From NCBI GenBank assembly GCA_905221125.1, contig CAJNBY010000010.1, positions 9,498-73,497 on the forward strand: DNA of 64,000 bases. Direction: 5' to 3'. The stretch comes from a bacterium. GTDB lineage: Bacteria; Bacillota; Bacilli; Lactobacillales; Streptococcaceae. Below, piece by piece: positions 44,887 to 54,658 of this stretch. Each line of letters begins with the position of its first letter. Within the stretch, counting starts at the first letter, position 1. A program made the position numbers and the translations under genes. Below the pieces are notes generated by a model, which was not told the origin of the DNA, ran no database searches, and worked only from the letters and a program-made list of their open reading frames with translations.

Positions 44887-47800
44887 TTAGTCTTCTTTTT
44901 TCTTGCGAGAAAGAAGTCCAAATCCACTTAGGGCTCCAAGAAGTCCAAGCGCTGCAAGGCTAGCGTTAGCTTCTGTACCTGTGTTAGGCAATTCTTTTTG
45001 ACCATCAACAAATTTAGGTGTTGCTGGTTGAGTAGCTGAATCAGTTGGTACTGATGGTTCAGCTGGTGTTGGAACAGCAGGTTGGTTTGGAGTTGTTGGT
45101 TGTTCTTGATGTCTAGGAGTTTCAACTTCAGATGGTGCTGTTCCCACTTTCTTATAGTGATGTAAGATATTTCCTTTAGCATCCGTTGTTGAATGACTAA
45201 ATTCATATCCTTCCAACTCTATTGGATTGTGTTTTCCTTCTTTATCTGAAGTAATTCGGTTACCATTTTCATCAAGATATTCCGTTACAATCTGAACAGT
45301 TGAATCGCCATTTTGAGAAATGACTCCTCCACCATTTTGTGATTTAGGTGTTACCGTTACTGGTACTTCTAATTCGATAACATCGCCATTTGGTAATTTC
45401 ACCTTAACTTTAACAGCTTTTTTAACTCCTGATGTTTCTGTTGTTGGAATTTCTCCGACCTCAACAATTTCCCATCCTTCTGGTAGATCTACTTTCTTCT
45501 TAACATCTTCTTCAGTAATTGGTGTTCCCACTTCTACTACAATTGGTGTTACTTTCGGTGTTACAATGACTGGTACATCTACTTCAACAATTTCTCCAGT
45601 TGGAACTTTAATCTTCACTTTAACACTTGGTTTCACTCCAGCCGGAATGGTTGTTGGAATTTCTCCTACTTCTACAATTTCCCATCCTGGTTCTTTTGGA
45701 AGATCGATATGACCTTTCACATCGTCTGGTGTGATTGGAGTTCCTTGTGGTACAACAATTTGTCTTACAGTTGGCGTTACGATTACTGGTACATCTACTG
45801 TAATCTTACGTCCATCTGGTAATTCAATTTCCACTGAAACAACTGGTTTTGTTCCTGGTGTTGTAGTCGTTGGAATTTCGCCCACTTTTGTTACAGGCCA
45901 TCCTTTTGGCAATTCGATATGTTTCTTAACATCTTCTGACGTTACAGGCGTTCCTACTGAAACTACTACAGGTGTTACTTTCGGCGTTACGATTACTGGG
46001 ATATTCATCGTTACTCGAATTCCATTTGGCAATTCAACTACAACTGGAATACTTGGTCTTTCACCTGGAACATCTGTTGTAGGTTTATCTCCAATTGAGA
46101 TAACTTTTACTCCTTTTGGAATGTGTTTTTCAACATCCTCAGCAGTAATTGGATCACCTTGTTTTTTAACAATATCTTCAATAGGTGTTACATTCACTGG
46201 TACTTCTACAGTAACTATTTTGTCATTTGGTAATGTAATCGTTACTTTTACTGGATCTTTCTTACCTGGTGTTGTTAAGTCTGGAAGATCTCCTACCTTA
46301 ACTGTTGCTCCGTCTGGTACTTTAATTTGTTTTAATACATCCTCTGGAGTCAGTTTATCTTTTGTAACTGGAGTTTCGATTGGTGTAATCGGTGTTACAT
46401 TCACCGGAACTTCTACCGTCACTACTTTGCCATTTGGTAATGTCACCGTTACTTGCACTGGGTCTTTCTTACCTGGTGTTGTTAAGTCTGGAATATTTTC
46501 TACATTCGTTACTTTTCCACCTTTTGGAATTGTAATTCCTTTAGTGTAATCCTCTGGTGTTAATGGTGTTGTTGTTACTGGTGTCTCAATTTCCTTAACC
46601 GGCGTTACATTCACTGGGACTTCCACTGTAATTACTTTTTTATTTGGTAATGTAATCGTTACTTTTACAGGCGTTTTTTCACCTGGTGTTGTTAAGTCTG
46701 GAATGTTTTCTACATTTGTTACTTTACCACCTTCTGGAATGATAATTTCTTTTGTGTAATCCTCTGGAGTTAAAGGTGTTTTCGTCACTGGTGTTTCGAT
46801 TGGTTTCGGTTTAGCTTCCACCACTTTAATCGTTGCTGGTACTTCTACTAATACATTACCATTTTTATCTTTTACCACAACTGTAACTGGTTTATCCCCC
46901 GGAGTAGATCCATCATACGCTTCCGTTTTTCCTTCTGGAATCTTGTATTCAAATGTTGATTCTGCAGGATAATCACTTGGTGTAATACTATCTTTTGGTT
47001 TTGGTTGATTTTCACCTGTAGCATTAATAGGAACTAATTGTTCTTTTCCTTCCACTACTTTAACTTTAGCTGGTACTTCAACAAGTGTATCATCTCCATC
47101 TTTGGCAACAACGACTACATCTTTTTCGCCTGGCGTTGTTGTGTCCACTGGAGTCTTATATCCAAATGTAATTTCATCTGGATATTGTTCAGGATCAATA
47201 CTCTTAGATGCATCTGGTTGTTTATTTGTTTTATCAACCGGCACATATTGTGTCTTCGGTTCTACAACCATTACTTTTGCAGGGACTTTTGTAATGACCT
47301 TATCACCAATTTTCGCTACTACAATAACATCCTTTTCGCCTGGTGTTGTTGTGTCTACAGGAGTTTCATAAGTAAACTCTGTATCTTTAGGGAAGGCTTT
47401 AGGATCAATACTTCCTTCAGCAGATGGTTGTTTTTTATCTTTGTCTACTGGGACAAATTGTGGATAGCTTTCAACAACACGTACTGTTGCTGGAACTTCA
47501 ACTAATACTTTATCCCCTTGTTTCACAACAACGGTAACTTTCTTGTCGCCTGATGTAGACGTATCTACTTCTTCTTTATACTCAAATGTTGCATCTTCTG
47601 GATAATCATCCGTATCAATACTATCTTCTGGAGACGGTTGTTTCTTACCTTCATCCACTGGAACGATTTGTGGGTAACCTTGTACAACCTTCACTTTTGT
47701 TGGAACTTCAACAAGTGTATCATCTCCATCTTTGGCAACAACAACTACATCTTTTTCACCTGGTGTTGTTGTATCTACTGGTGTTTTGTACTCAAATGTT

Positions 47801-50800
47801 GTGCCATCTGGGTATTGTTCTGGATCAATACTCTTAGATGCATCTGGTTGTGGTTTGCTTGGATCTGCTACTACGTATTGTGTCTTAGGATCTACTACCA
47901 CTACTTTTGCAGGAACTTCTACAATTGGTTGACCATTTAGTTTTGCTACAACTGTGACATCTTTTTCACCTGCAGTTGTTGTATCTACTGGTTTCTTATA
48001 TTCAAATGTTGTGCTATCTGGATATTCTCCTGGTGTAACACTATCTTTCGCTTCAGGTTGTTTCTTATCTGGATTTGCTACTACAAATTGAGGTTTGCTT
48101 TCTACTACACGTACTGTTGCTGGTACTTCAACGATTGTGTTTCCTTGTGGGTCAAGCACTTCAACAACCACGTTCTTATCTCCAGTTGTTGTTACATCAA
48201 TTGGAGATGTTTGTCCATTAGGAGTTTTATATCTGAATGTAGAACCTGCTGGGTATTCTGTTTTATCAATGCTTTTCTCTGGGTCTGGAAGAACATCATT
48301 GTTTTCTTTAACCGGTACGATTTGAGGTACACCTTCAACTACTTTAACTGGAACTTTAACCGTTGTCGTTTTGTCTTGACCATCTACAGTGTATTTAACA
48401 GTTACATCCACTTCAGTATCTTCTGTTAAGTCTGGAACTGTTACTGTAGCTGTTTCATCAATAGCAACTTTTGCTCCTTGAGGTAATTTACCTTTAAATG
48501 TTGCATCTTCGATTGCTTTTTTAGCTTTAGCTAGTACTTTTTCTTTAGCTTTATCCTTGTCACTATTTTTAGCAACTAGAATTTCATCAGCTTCTGGTTT
48601 TGGTAATACTGTTACTGGAACACTTACTGTCTCTGTTAACTTACCATTGTCATATGTTACTGGTACGTCTACTTTAACGTCTGTTGCTCCTGCTTTACCT
48701 GCTGTTTCTGGCAAATCAGTTTCAGTTGGTGTTCCTACTGTGCCTCCAGCACCTGGTGTTACGGCACCTTTAGCTGCATCAGCTGTTACTTCTTCACCTT
48801 CGAACACTACGATTTTACTTGGTGTTGAGCTTACGACTGTTACTGGTACTGAAATTGTGTCTTCTGCTACTACTGTACCTGTAGCGTCTTTGTATTGTAC
48901 TTTTACGGGTACATTATCTTTATCACCATTAGAATCTGTTGCTGGAACAGTATATGTTTGATTTGGAACTAATTCCGCTGTAACTCCTGTTGGTAATGTT
49001 AGTTTACCTAGTGCAGCTTGTGCTTTTTCTTTCACAGCCGTTGTTAGGTTGTCACTAGTTGTATCTTTTAATGTTGTTACTTTTTCTGGTGTTGCTTTTG
49101 GTAATACTTCAACTGGTACATTTACAGTTTCATCTCCTGTTGGATATGTTACTGTTGTTGGTACAGTTACATCTGGTGTTCCTGCTTTTACTGTTGTAGC
49201 AGGTAAATCTGTTTCTTTCGGATCGTTTACTGTTCCTTCATTTCCTGGTGTTACTGCATTCTTAACTTTCTCAACACTTGGTTTTGTTCCTTCTAATGTA
49301 TATATCGTTTTTGTTTCAGAACCTGCTACGTTGATAGTTACTGGAACTGTTGTATTATATGTTTTTCCATCTACTATATATGTTGCTGGAACATTTACAA
49401 CACCTTTATTTGTCCCTTTTTCTGCAGTTATTGTCGCTAGTACTTCTTCTGTAATATCCCCAACTGTTACTGTTGCTCCTGTTGGTAATTTTCCTTTGAA
49501 GCCTGCTGACGTTGCCACTTCTGTTACTTTTGCTTTCGCTACTTCTTTTACTTTATCTACTGAAGCTCCTTTATGAACTTGTACTTCACCATTTGGTTTT
49601 GGCAATACTGTAATCGGAACTTCTACTGTTTCATTAATATTTGTACCATTTGAAACATAAGTAACCGTTGTAGGAATTTTCAATCCTGCTTCTCCAGCTT
49701 TTCCTGTCGTACTAAAGACATCTGCTTCATTAGGATTATTTACAACTCCCGCTTTAGTCTCGATTGTAGCAGGAGTGACTGAAGATTTAACTTGATCATT
49801 AGTAATCTTATCACCTTCAAATACTACTAACTTATCTGTGGTTGATTTTACAACATTTACTTCGATATCTACTGTTGTATCGTATGTTCTTCCATCAGCA
49901 GTATATGTTACTGGTACTTTAACAACACCACGTCCATCAGCGGCTATTTTTGTAATTTCAACTTTATCTTTAGAATTAAGGGTAACATTCGTAATTTGAC
50001 CCATTGCAGCCGTTGCATTCATATCTCTAAGCAATTGTTGGAAATTAGCTGAATTAACTTCTTCTTGTGCTTTTGCATAAGCAACTTCTTTTAACTGATC
50101 ATCGTTAGTATTAATTGGAACAGTCACGGTACCTGTTGCTTGTAAGCTATTAATATAGATTACTTTTCCATATTCAAAATCTGGATTATCAGAATTTGCC
50201 AATCCTCCTCGATGGAACTGATTTTCATACTCAGGTTTCAATCCTAGCGCTGTATATGAATATAATCTATTTCCTTCCGCGTCAGTATCTCCAAATCCAC
50301 TTTTTGCTATTACTTTGAAGTCAGCTGGTCCAATGAAGTTATCCGCAGTTGTAAAGACAATACTTGATGAACGAGTAGTTTTTTCAGCAGCAGCCATACG
50401 ACTACCAGCTGGCACATCATAAGTTAATGTTCCACCTTTAGAATTGTCATTTGGATCATTTGGAGTCCATCTAATGGAATTAGCATAAACACCTCCAAGG
50501 AATCCATTTCCGCCATTTGCATTAATAACTCGATCTTCTAAGATTACACCTTTAGGTACTTTTACGGTCACTTGAACTTTTGATGCCGCATAATAATCAA
50601 TATTCATTCCAGCCGTATCTTTCAGAGTAAAGTTAAAACTACCTTTTTGATTCTTATCATAAATTGTGTCTGGTGTGTAGCCATACTCATTTTTCTTTCG
50701 TCCTGAAGAAACATCTGTTACAATTTCAGTTGCTGGAGATGTGGCAATACCAATACCACCGATAAGGTATCCATCTTTAAGCTTAACCTTATTCCCCCAT

Positions 50801-52644
50801 TCTGTTTGGTTTTCAGTACCTCCATTTTGTGATCCCGCTTGGTCACCAGCTTCAATTAAAACTTTAATTTTTGTAGTAGTTGCAGGAATATCATATAGAC
50901 GAGCCATATAGTTCCAGCCATTACCTGATCCAGGACCTTGTTCCGTAGTTAGTGGACCATTTTTCCCTTCAACTGGATTAATAATTTCTCCTGTGAAAGC
51001 ATCAACAATCTTAAGTTTAACTTTTTCTCCTGTTGCTGAAGTAGAAACATGACCATAAGCTCCAGCGTAAACCAAGTTAACATTTAAACGTGAATTCCCA
51101 TTAACGTCATATTCTTTAGAAATTGTTGTTCCTTTACTACCTAATTCAAGATAATAATCACGATTTTTCACTTCTCCAGAATTATTAGTTTTCATCGCAT
51201 CAATAGTGGGCGTTACAGTCGGAATTATACCACTACCGATATTATATGATAATTGGTGCCCTTCTTTTTGGAATTTTTTTAATTCTCCATCATTTGTATA
51301 AATCTTTGATTTCGGTACTGTACGAGTACTTGGTGCCCCATCTTTATCTGTAATATTCGTTACGTCAAGTGGTTTAACGGCTGTTACTTTTTCACCATTT
51401 TCAATTTTCCACCCATTTAGTACACCAGTTTCTGCCTCAGCTTTAGTAATAGTTTTTTCTTTCCAGTTATAAGTAGCACTACCAATTCCTTCAGTACGTG
51501 CATTAATTTCTCCTGTACCTCTTTGTTGCTTAGCAATTGTTTCTGATTTAGTAGCTACATCATCAAATGTAACTTTATCTCCAAAACCTTCTTTTAGACT
51601 TTCAAATACACCATTAGTTGGGTTATTACCGTACGCTACGTGGTTTTCACTAACAGGTGCTCCTAAGTCTGCTTTACCAGCCAAATATAAAGCTAATAAA
51701 TCACGCTCAGATTTAACAGCTTCTGCCTGTTGGCTCATTTTTTGAGCTGAACTTACATCCGCTGCATTTGCAGTTGTAATAACATTTTCTGCTTTTTGTT
51801 TAATATGTTTTAAAACATCAATTTTAAATTGATCTTTTTTATCCGTAGGTAGCGCTTCTTCTTTTGCTATTTCAGCTTGAAGTTTATCAATATTTGCTTG
51901 CAACTCTGGAATAGCTGCATCACGAATACCTTTATATTTTTCTGCTTCTGATGCAGCATTTGCAGCTGTAGTATCTACAGTAGTATCTACAGCTCTAAAC
52001 CCACTCTCACCTTGTCCAGGAATGACTTTTCCGTTACGCGAATTTTGATTTTGGCTTTCTTCCTTCTTTTCTGCTTTTGGCATACTTTCAATAACGAAAG
52101 CTTTGTTTTTTAATTCTCGAGTAGCTTTATCTACTTCTGCTTGTGTTGCTTTTTCATTTGATAAGAAGGTTTGAGCCTTAGCTAGTTCTGCTTTAGCATT
52201 TTCGATGGTTGCGGCAGTCTTTTCAGTTAGACCTGCTTTGCCAAGGGCTGTCTCCATACGAGCAATAGCTGCTTCCAACTTGCTTGTGTCAGCCTTTGTA
52301 GTTGGTGCTGATGGTTGTCCTACCTCAGATGCAGGTGTTGCTGTAGCTGGTGCTGATGGTTGCTCAGTTGCTGGTGTCGCCACAGTTGATGTAGAAGTTT
52401 CAGTTGATGTAGAAGTTTCAGTTGAATCTACAGGCTTGCTTGAATCTGCTTGATTTCCAGCGTTAGGGTTTACTTGTTCGTTTGTTGCTGGAGTTGTTGA
52501 AGGTGTAACATCTGCGTGAACAGTCGCTGCCCCACCAAACATCATGTAGGCTGCTACAGCTACTGATGCTGCACCAAAACTATACTTACGGATTGAAAAG
52601 CGCTGGACTTTTTGTCCGTGATACTTGTCCATTCTTGAATACAT
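44887..52644 (-). CDS. Giant YSIRK/LPxTG multi-repeat surface protein
   Basis: A 2585-residue wall-anchored protein, probably an adhesin. Residues 1-45 are a YSIRK-type signal (FSIRKYSFGAASVAVAA). A Thr/Ser-rich and helical region follows, then a non-repetitive, probably ligand-binding part to about residue 840. After this come 21 repeat domains: seven of a first class (four VAKAKxxx-type alternating with three FEGxxVT-type, about 840-1440), seven of about 70 residues with a PVDTTTPGEKDVVVVAK core (about 1440-1940), and seven with IPTTTTPGxKP/LPNGK..VEVPV cores (about 1940-2430). A MucBP-like LDENGN domain precedes LPNTG, a hydrophobic helix and the tail RKKKED. GGAG precedes the start. Confidence 0.93.
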   Translation of the reverse strand: MYSRMDKYHGQKVQRFSIRKYSFGAASVAVAAYMMFGGAATVHADVTPSTTPATNEQVNPNAGNQADSSKPVDSTETSTSTETSTSTVATPATEQPSAPATATPASEVGQPSAPTTKADTSKLEAAIARMETALGKAGLTEKTAATIENAKAELAKAQTFLSNEKATQAEVDKATRELKNKAFVIESMPKAEKKEESQNQNSRNGKVIPGQGESGFRAVDTTVDTTAANAASEAEKYKGIRDAAIPELQANIDKLQAEIAKEEALPTDKKDQFKIDVLKHIKQKAENVITTANAADVSSAQKMSQQAEAVKSERDLLALYLAGKADLGAPVSENHVAYGNNPTNGVFESLKEGFGDKVTFDDVATKSETIAKQQRGTGEINARTEGIGSATYNWKEKTITKAEAETGVLNGWKIENGEKVTAVKPLDVTNITDKDGAPSTRTVPKSKIYTNDGELKKFQKEGHQLSYNIGSGIIPTVTPTIDAMKTNNSGEVKNRDYYLELGSKGTTISKEYDVNGNSRLNVNLVYAGAYGHVSTSATGEKVKLKIVDAFTGEIINPVEGKNGPLTTEQGPGSGNGWNYMARLYDIPATTTKIKVLIEAGDQAGSQNGGTENQTEWGNKVKLKDGYLIGGIGIATSPATEIVTDVSSGRKKNEYGYTPDTIYDKNQKGSFNFTLKDTAGMNIDYYAASKVQVTVKVPKGVILEDRVINANGGNGFLGGVYANSIRWTPNDPNDNSKGGTLTYDVPAGSRMAAAEKTTRSSSIVFTTADNFIGPADFKVIAKSGFGDTDAEGNRLYSYTALGLKPEYENQFHRGGLANSDNPDFEYGKVIYINSLQATGTVTVPINTNDDQLKEVAYAKAQEEVNSANFQQLLRDMNATAAMGQITNVTLNSKDKVEITKIAADGRGVVKVPVTYTADGRTYDTTVDIEVNVVKSTTDKLVVFEGDKITNDQVKSSVTPATIETKAGVVNNPNEADVFSTTGKAGEAGLKIPTTVTYVSNGTNINETVEVPITVLPKPNGEVQVHKGASVDKVKEVAKAKVTEVATSAGFKGKLPTGATVTVGDITEEVLATITAEKGTNKGVVNVPATYIVDGKTYNTTVPVTINVAGSETKTIYTLEGTKPSVEKVKNAVTPGNEGTVNDPKETDLPATTVKAGTPDVTVPTTVTYPTGDETVNVPVEVLPKATPEKVTTLKDTTSDNLTTAVKEKAQAALGKLTLPTGVTAELVPNQTYTVPATDSNGDKDNVPVKVQYKDATGTVVAEDTISVPVTVVSSTPSKIVVFEGEEVTADAAKGAVTPGAGGTVGTPTETDLPETAGKAGATDVKVDVPVTYDNGKLTETVSVPVTVLPKPEADEILVAKNSDKDKAKEKVLAKAKKAIEDATFKGKLPQGAKVAIDETATVTVPDLTEDTEVDVTVKYTVDGQDKTTTVKVPVKVVEGVPQIVPVKENNDVLPDPEKSIDKTEYPAGSTFRYKTPNGQTSPIDVTTTGDKNVVVEVLDPQGNTIVEVPATVRVVESKPQFVVANPDKKQPEAKDSVTPGEYPDSTTFEYKKPVDTTTAGEKDVTVVAKLNGQPIVEVPAKVVVVDPKTQYVVADPSKPQPDASKSIDPEQYPDGTTFEYKTPVDTTTPGEKDVVVVAKDGDDTLVEVPTKVKVVQGYPQIVPVDEGKKQPSPEDSIDTDDYPEDATFEYKEEVDTSTSGDKKVTVVVKQGDKVLVEVPATVRVVESYPQFVPVDKDKKQPSAEGSIDPKAFPKDTEFTYETPVDTTTPGEKDVIVVAKIGDKVITKVPAKVMVVEPKTQYVPVDKTNKQPDASKSIDPEQYPDEITFGYKTPVDTTTPGEKDVVVVAKDGDDTLVEVPAKVKVVEGKEQLVPINATGENQPKPKDSITPSDYPAESTFEYKIPEGKTEAYDGSTPGDKPVTVVVKDKNGNVLVEVPATIKVVEAKPKPIETPVTKTPLTPEDYTKEIIIPEGGKVTNVENIPDLTTPGEKTPVKVTITLPNKKVITVEVPVNVTPVKEIETPVTTTPLTPEDYTKGITIPKGGKVTNVENIPDLTTPGKKDPVQVTVTLPNGKVVTVEVPVNVTPITPIETPVTKDKLTPEDVLKQIKVPDGATVKVGDLPDLTTPGKKDPVKVTITLPNDKIVTVEVPVNVTPIEDIVKKQGDPITAEDVEKHIPKGVKVISIGDKPTTDVPGERPSIPVVVELPNGIRVTMNIPVIVTPKVTPVVVSVGTPVTSEDVKKHIELPKGWPVTKVGEIPTTTTPGTKPVVSVEIELPDGRKITVDVPVIVTPTVRQIVVPQGTPITPDDVKGHIDLPKEPGWEIVEVGEIPTTIPAGVKPSVKVKIKVPTGEIVEVDVPVIVTPKVTPIVVEVGTPITEEDVKKKVDLPEGWEIVEVGEIPTTETSGVKKAVKVKVKLPNGDVIELEVPVTVTPKSQNGGGVISQNGDSTVQIVTEYLDENGNRITSDKEGKHNPIELEGYEFSHSTTDAKGNILHHYKKVGTAPSEVETPRHQEQPTTPNQPAVPTPAEPSVPTDSATQPATPKFVDGQKELPNTGTEANASLAALGLLGALSGFGLLSRKKKED

Positions 52645-52774
52645 ATCTTCTCCTTTTTTTATTTAAATAAATGTTAACTGCGGAATTAGACCCAAGTAGT
52701 TCAAAAACTCCCCCATTCTCAGCCTGATTCAGAAAGTAAGATAGCTACACTTAGGTACTCTATTCCTAATTTAC

Positions 52775-52804
52775 ATTATAACATTATTTCAATTAAAATG
52801 TCTA
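52775..52804 (-). promoter_or_regulatory. Promoter of the giant adhesin gene
   Basis: TAGACA (52799-52804), 18 bp, then TATAAT (52775-52780) with an upstream TG forming an extended -10. The leader is about 125 nt. Confidence 0.7.
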
Positions 52805-52831
52805 CGTTTTATATGCAAAACATGTATTTTC

Positions 52832-52851
52832 TATATATATATATATATATT
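52832..52851. repeat. AT dinucleotide tract
   Basis: About ten uninterrupted TA repeats lie 28 bp upstream of the -35 box of the giant adhesin gene and behind the asnS terminator. Confidence 0.9.
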
Positions 52852-52879
52852 AATCTTATTTTTAAGTAATTCCATTTTA

Positions 52880-52918
52880 AAAAAAGTAAAAGGCCAGCCA
52901 ATAGGACCTTTTACTTTT
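52880..52918 (-). terminator. Terminator of asnS
   Basis: The 12-bp stem AAAAGTAAAAGG/CCTTTTACTTTT is followed by a T-run on the minus strand. Confidence 0.85.
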
Positions 52919-52930
52919 CATCTCATTTTT

Positions 52931-54274
52931 TTACGGTTTGATACGGTGCAACATACGTGGGAACGGAATGGCTTCACGAATGTGTTTTGTTCCTGCTGCA
53001 AAAGTTACCATACGTTCGATACCGATACCAAATCCTCCGTGTGGAACTGTACCGTATTTACGAAGGTCAAGGTAGAATTCATACTCTGTACGATCCATGC
53101 CAAGTTCATCCATTTTTGCGACAAGGGCATCGTAATCTTCCTCACGCATAGACCCACCGATGATTTCTCCATAGCCTTCTGGAGCAAGCAAGTCTGCACA
53201 AAGCACGCGCTCTGGATTTCCAGGAACTGGTTTCATGTAGAAGGCCTTGATGGCTGCTGGATAATTCATGACAAATGTTGGCACACCAAAGTGGTTTGAA
53301 ATCCACGTTTCGTGTGGTGAACCAAAGTCATCACCATGCTCAAGATGCTCGTAGTCAGCGTCTTCATCATTTTCATGCTCTTGCAAGAGGTCAATAGCTT
53401 GATCGTAAGTGATGCGTTTGAAAGGCTCTGCAATATAGCGCTTCAAAAGCTCTGTATCACGTTCCAAGGTTTCCAAGGCTTGAGGCGCACGGTCAAGAAC
53501 ACCTTGTAGAAGAGCTTTCACATAAGCTTCTTGCAAGTCAAGTGACTCATCGTGTGTCAAGTATGAGTACTCTGCGTCCATCATCCAGAACTCAGTCAAG
53601 TGACGGCGTGTTTTTGATTTTTCAGCACGGAATACTGGACCAAAGTCAAAGACACGGCCAAGGGCCATAGCCCCTGCTTCAAGGTAAAGCTGACCTGATT
53701 GGCTCAAGTAAGCTGGCGTTCCGAAGTAGTCTGTTTCAAAAAGTTCTGTTGAATCTTCTGCCGCATTTCCTGAAAGAATTGGGCTATCAAACTTCATGAA
53801 GCCGTTCTTGTCAAAGAACTCATAGGTTGCATAGATGATCGCGTTGCGGATTTGCATCACCGCTACTTGCTTGCGAGAACGGAGCCACAAGTGACGGTTG
53901 TCCATCAAGAAGTCTGTTCCATGTTCTTTTGGTGTGATTGGGTAATCTTGAGATTCACCGATCACTTCGATATCTGTAATGTCCAACTCATAGCCAAACT
54001 TAGAACGTTCGTCTTCTTTGACAATCCCTGTCACATAAACAGACGTTTCTTGGCTCAAGCGTTTGATAACATCAAACTTCTCAAGTCCCACTTCTTCACC
54101 AAATTTTTCGACAAAGTTTGGTTTAAAGGCCACACCTTGGAAGAAGGCCGTTCCATCGCGCAATTGCAAGAAGGCAATTTTCCCTTTTCCTGATTTGTTG
54201 GCAACCCAAGCGCCAATCGTCACTTCCTGACCAACATAGTCTTTTACATCAATAATCGTTACACGTTTTGTCAT
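52931..54274 (-). CDS. asnS: Asparagine--tRNA ligase
   Basis: A 447-residue class IIb tRNA synthetase charging tRNA-Asn. The N-terminal OB-fold anticodon domain (about 1-110) has [23 protein letters not shown]. The catalytic core shows motif 2 [15 protein letters not shown] and motif 3 [10 protein letters not shown]. Length is normal. It is the last gene of the ypmB-aspB-VOC-asnS group and ends in a strong terminator. In Bacillus the ypmB-aspB-asnS order is the same apart from the VOC gene. Confidence 0.97.
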   Translation of the reverse strand: MTKRVTIIDVKDYVGQEVTIGAWVANKSGKGKIAFLQLRDGTAFFQGVAFKPNFVEKFGEEVGLEKFDVIKRLSQETSVYVTGIVKEDERSKFGYELDITDIEVIGESQDYPITPKEHGTDFLMDNRHLWLRSRKQVAVMQIRNAIIYATYEFFDKNGFMKFDSPILSGNAAEDSTELFETDYFGTPAYLSQSGQLYLEAGAMALGRVFDFGPVFRAEKSKTRRHLTEFWMMDAEYSYLTHDESLDLQEAYVKALLQGVLDRAPQALETLERDTELLKRYIAEPFKRITYDQAIDLLQEHENDEDADYEHLEHGDDFGSPHETWISNHFGVPTFVMNYPAAIKAFYMKPVPGNPERVLCADLLAPEGYGEIIGGSMREEDYDALVAKMDELGMDRTEYEFYLDLRKYGTVPHGGFGIGIERMVTFAAGTKHIREAIPFPRMLHRIKP

Positions 54275-54292
54275 TATTTTTCCTTTTCTTTT

Positions 54293-54658
54293 TTATTCTT
54301 TATGGCAAACCACTTCTATATTGTTCCCATCTGGGTCAATCATAAAAGCAGCATAGTAAATCGGATGCTCACTGCGATAGCCAGGAGCCCCATTGTCTCG
54401 CCCACCTGCCTCTAAGCCAGCCTCATAACAAGCCTGAACCTCTTCCTTATTTTCTGCTAAGAAAGCAAAGTGAATAGGATCTTGTGTCCCCTGAGCCAGC
54501 CAAAAATCACCACCAGGATGAGGGCTATTTGGGGCAAGAAAACTGATTAGAGAACTAGTCCTAAAAGCCAATTCATATCCTAAAGGAGCGAGAAATCTCT
54601 TATAAAATCCTTCTGAAATTTGTAAATCTTTTACCTTAATTTCAAAATGATCAATCAT
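54293..54658 (-). CDS. VOC (glyoxalase/bleomycin-resistance fold) family protein
   Basis: A 121-residue single-domain protein. MIDHFEIKVKDLQISEGFYK opens the first beta-alpha-beta module, and DPIHFAFLAEN, YYAAFMIDPDGNNIEVVCH close the second, with the usual metal-ligand His and Glu positions (HF and IEVV). The substrate is unknown; the group includes glyoxalases, dioxygenases and antibiotic-binding proteins. The start at 54658 overlaps the end of the aminotransferase gene by 8 bp; a GTG two codons earlier is possible. It is inserted between aspB and asnS. Confidence 0.85.
   Translation of the reverse strand: MIDHFEIKVKDLQISEGFYKRFLAPLGYELAFRTSSLISFLAPNSPHPGGDFWLAQGTQDPIHFAFLAENKEEVQACYEAGLEAGGRDNGAPGYRSEHPIYYAAFMIDPDGNNIEVVCHKE

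Noticed and set aside
45320..49576. Several long plus-strand reading frames opposite the giant adhesin repeats
   Set aside because: They mirror the repetitive minus-strand codons, have no ribosome sites, and encode Ser/Thr/Val-rich low-complexity sequence.
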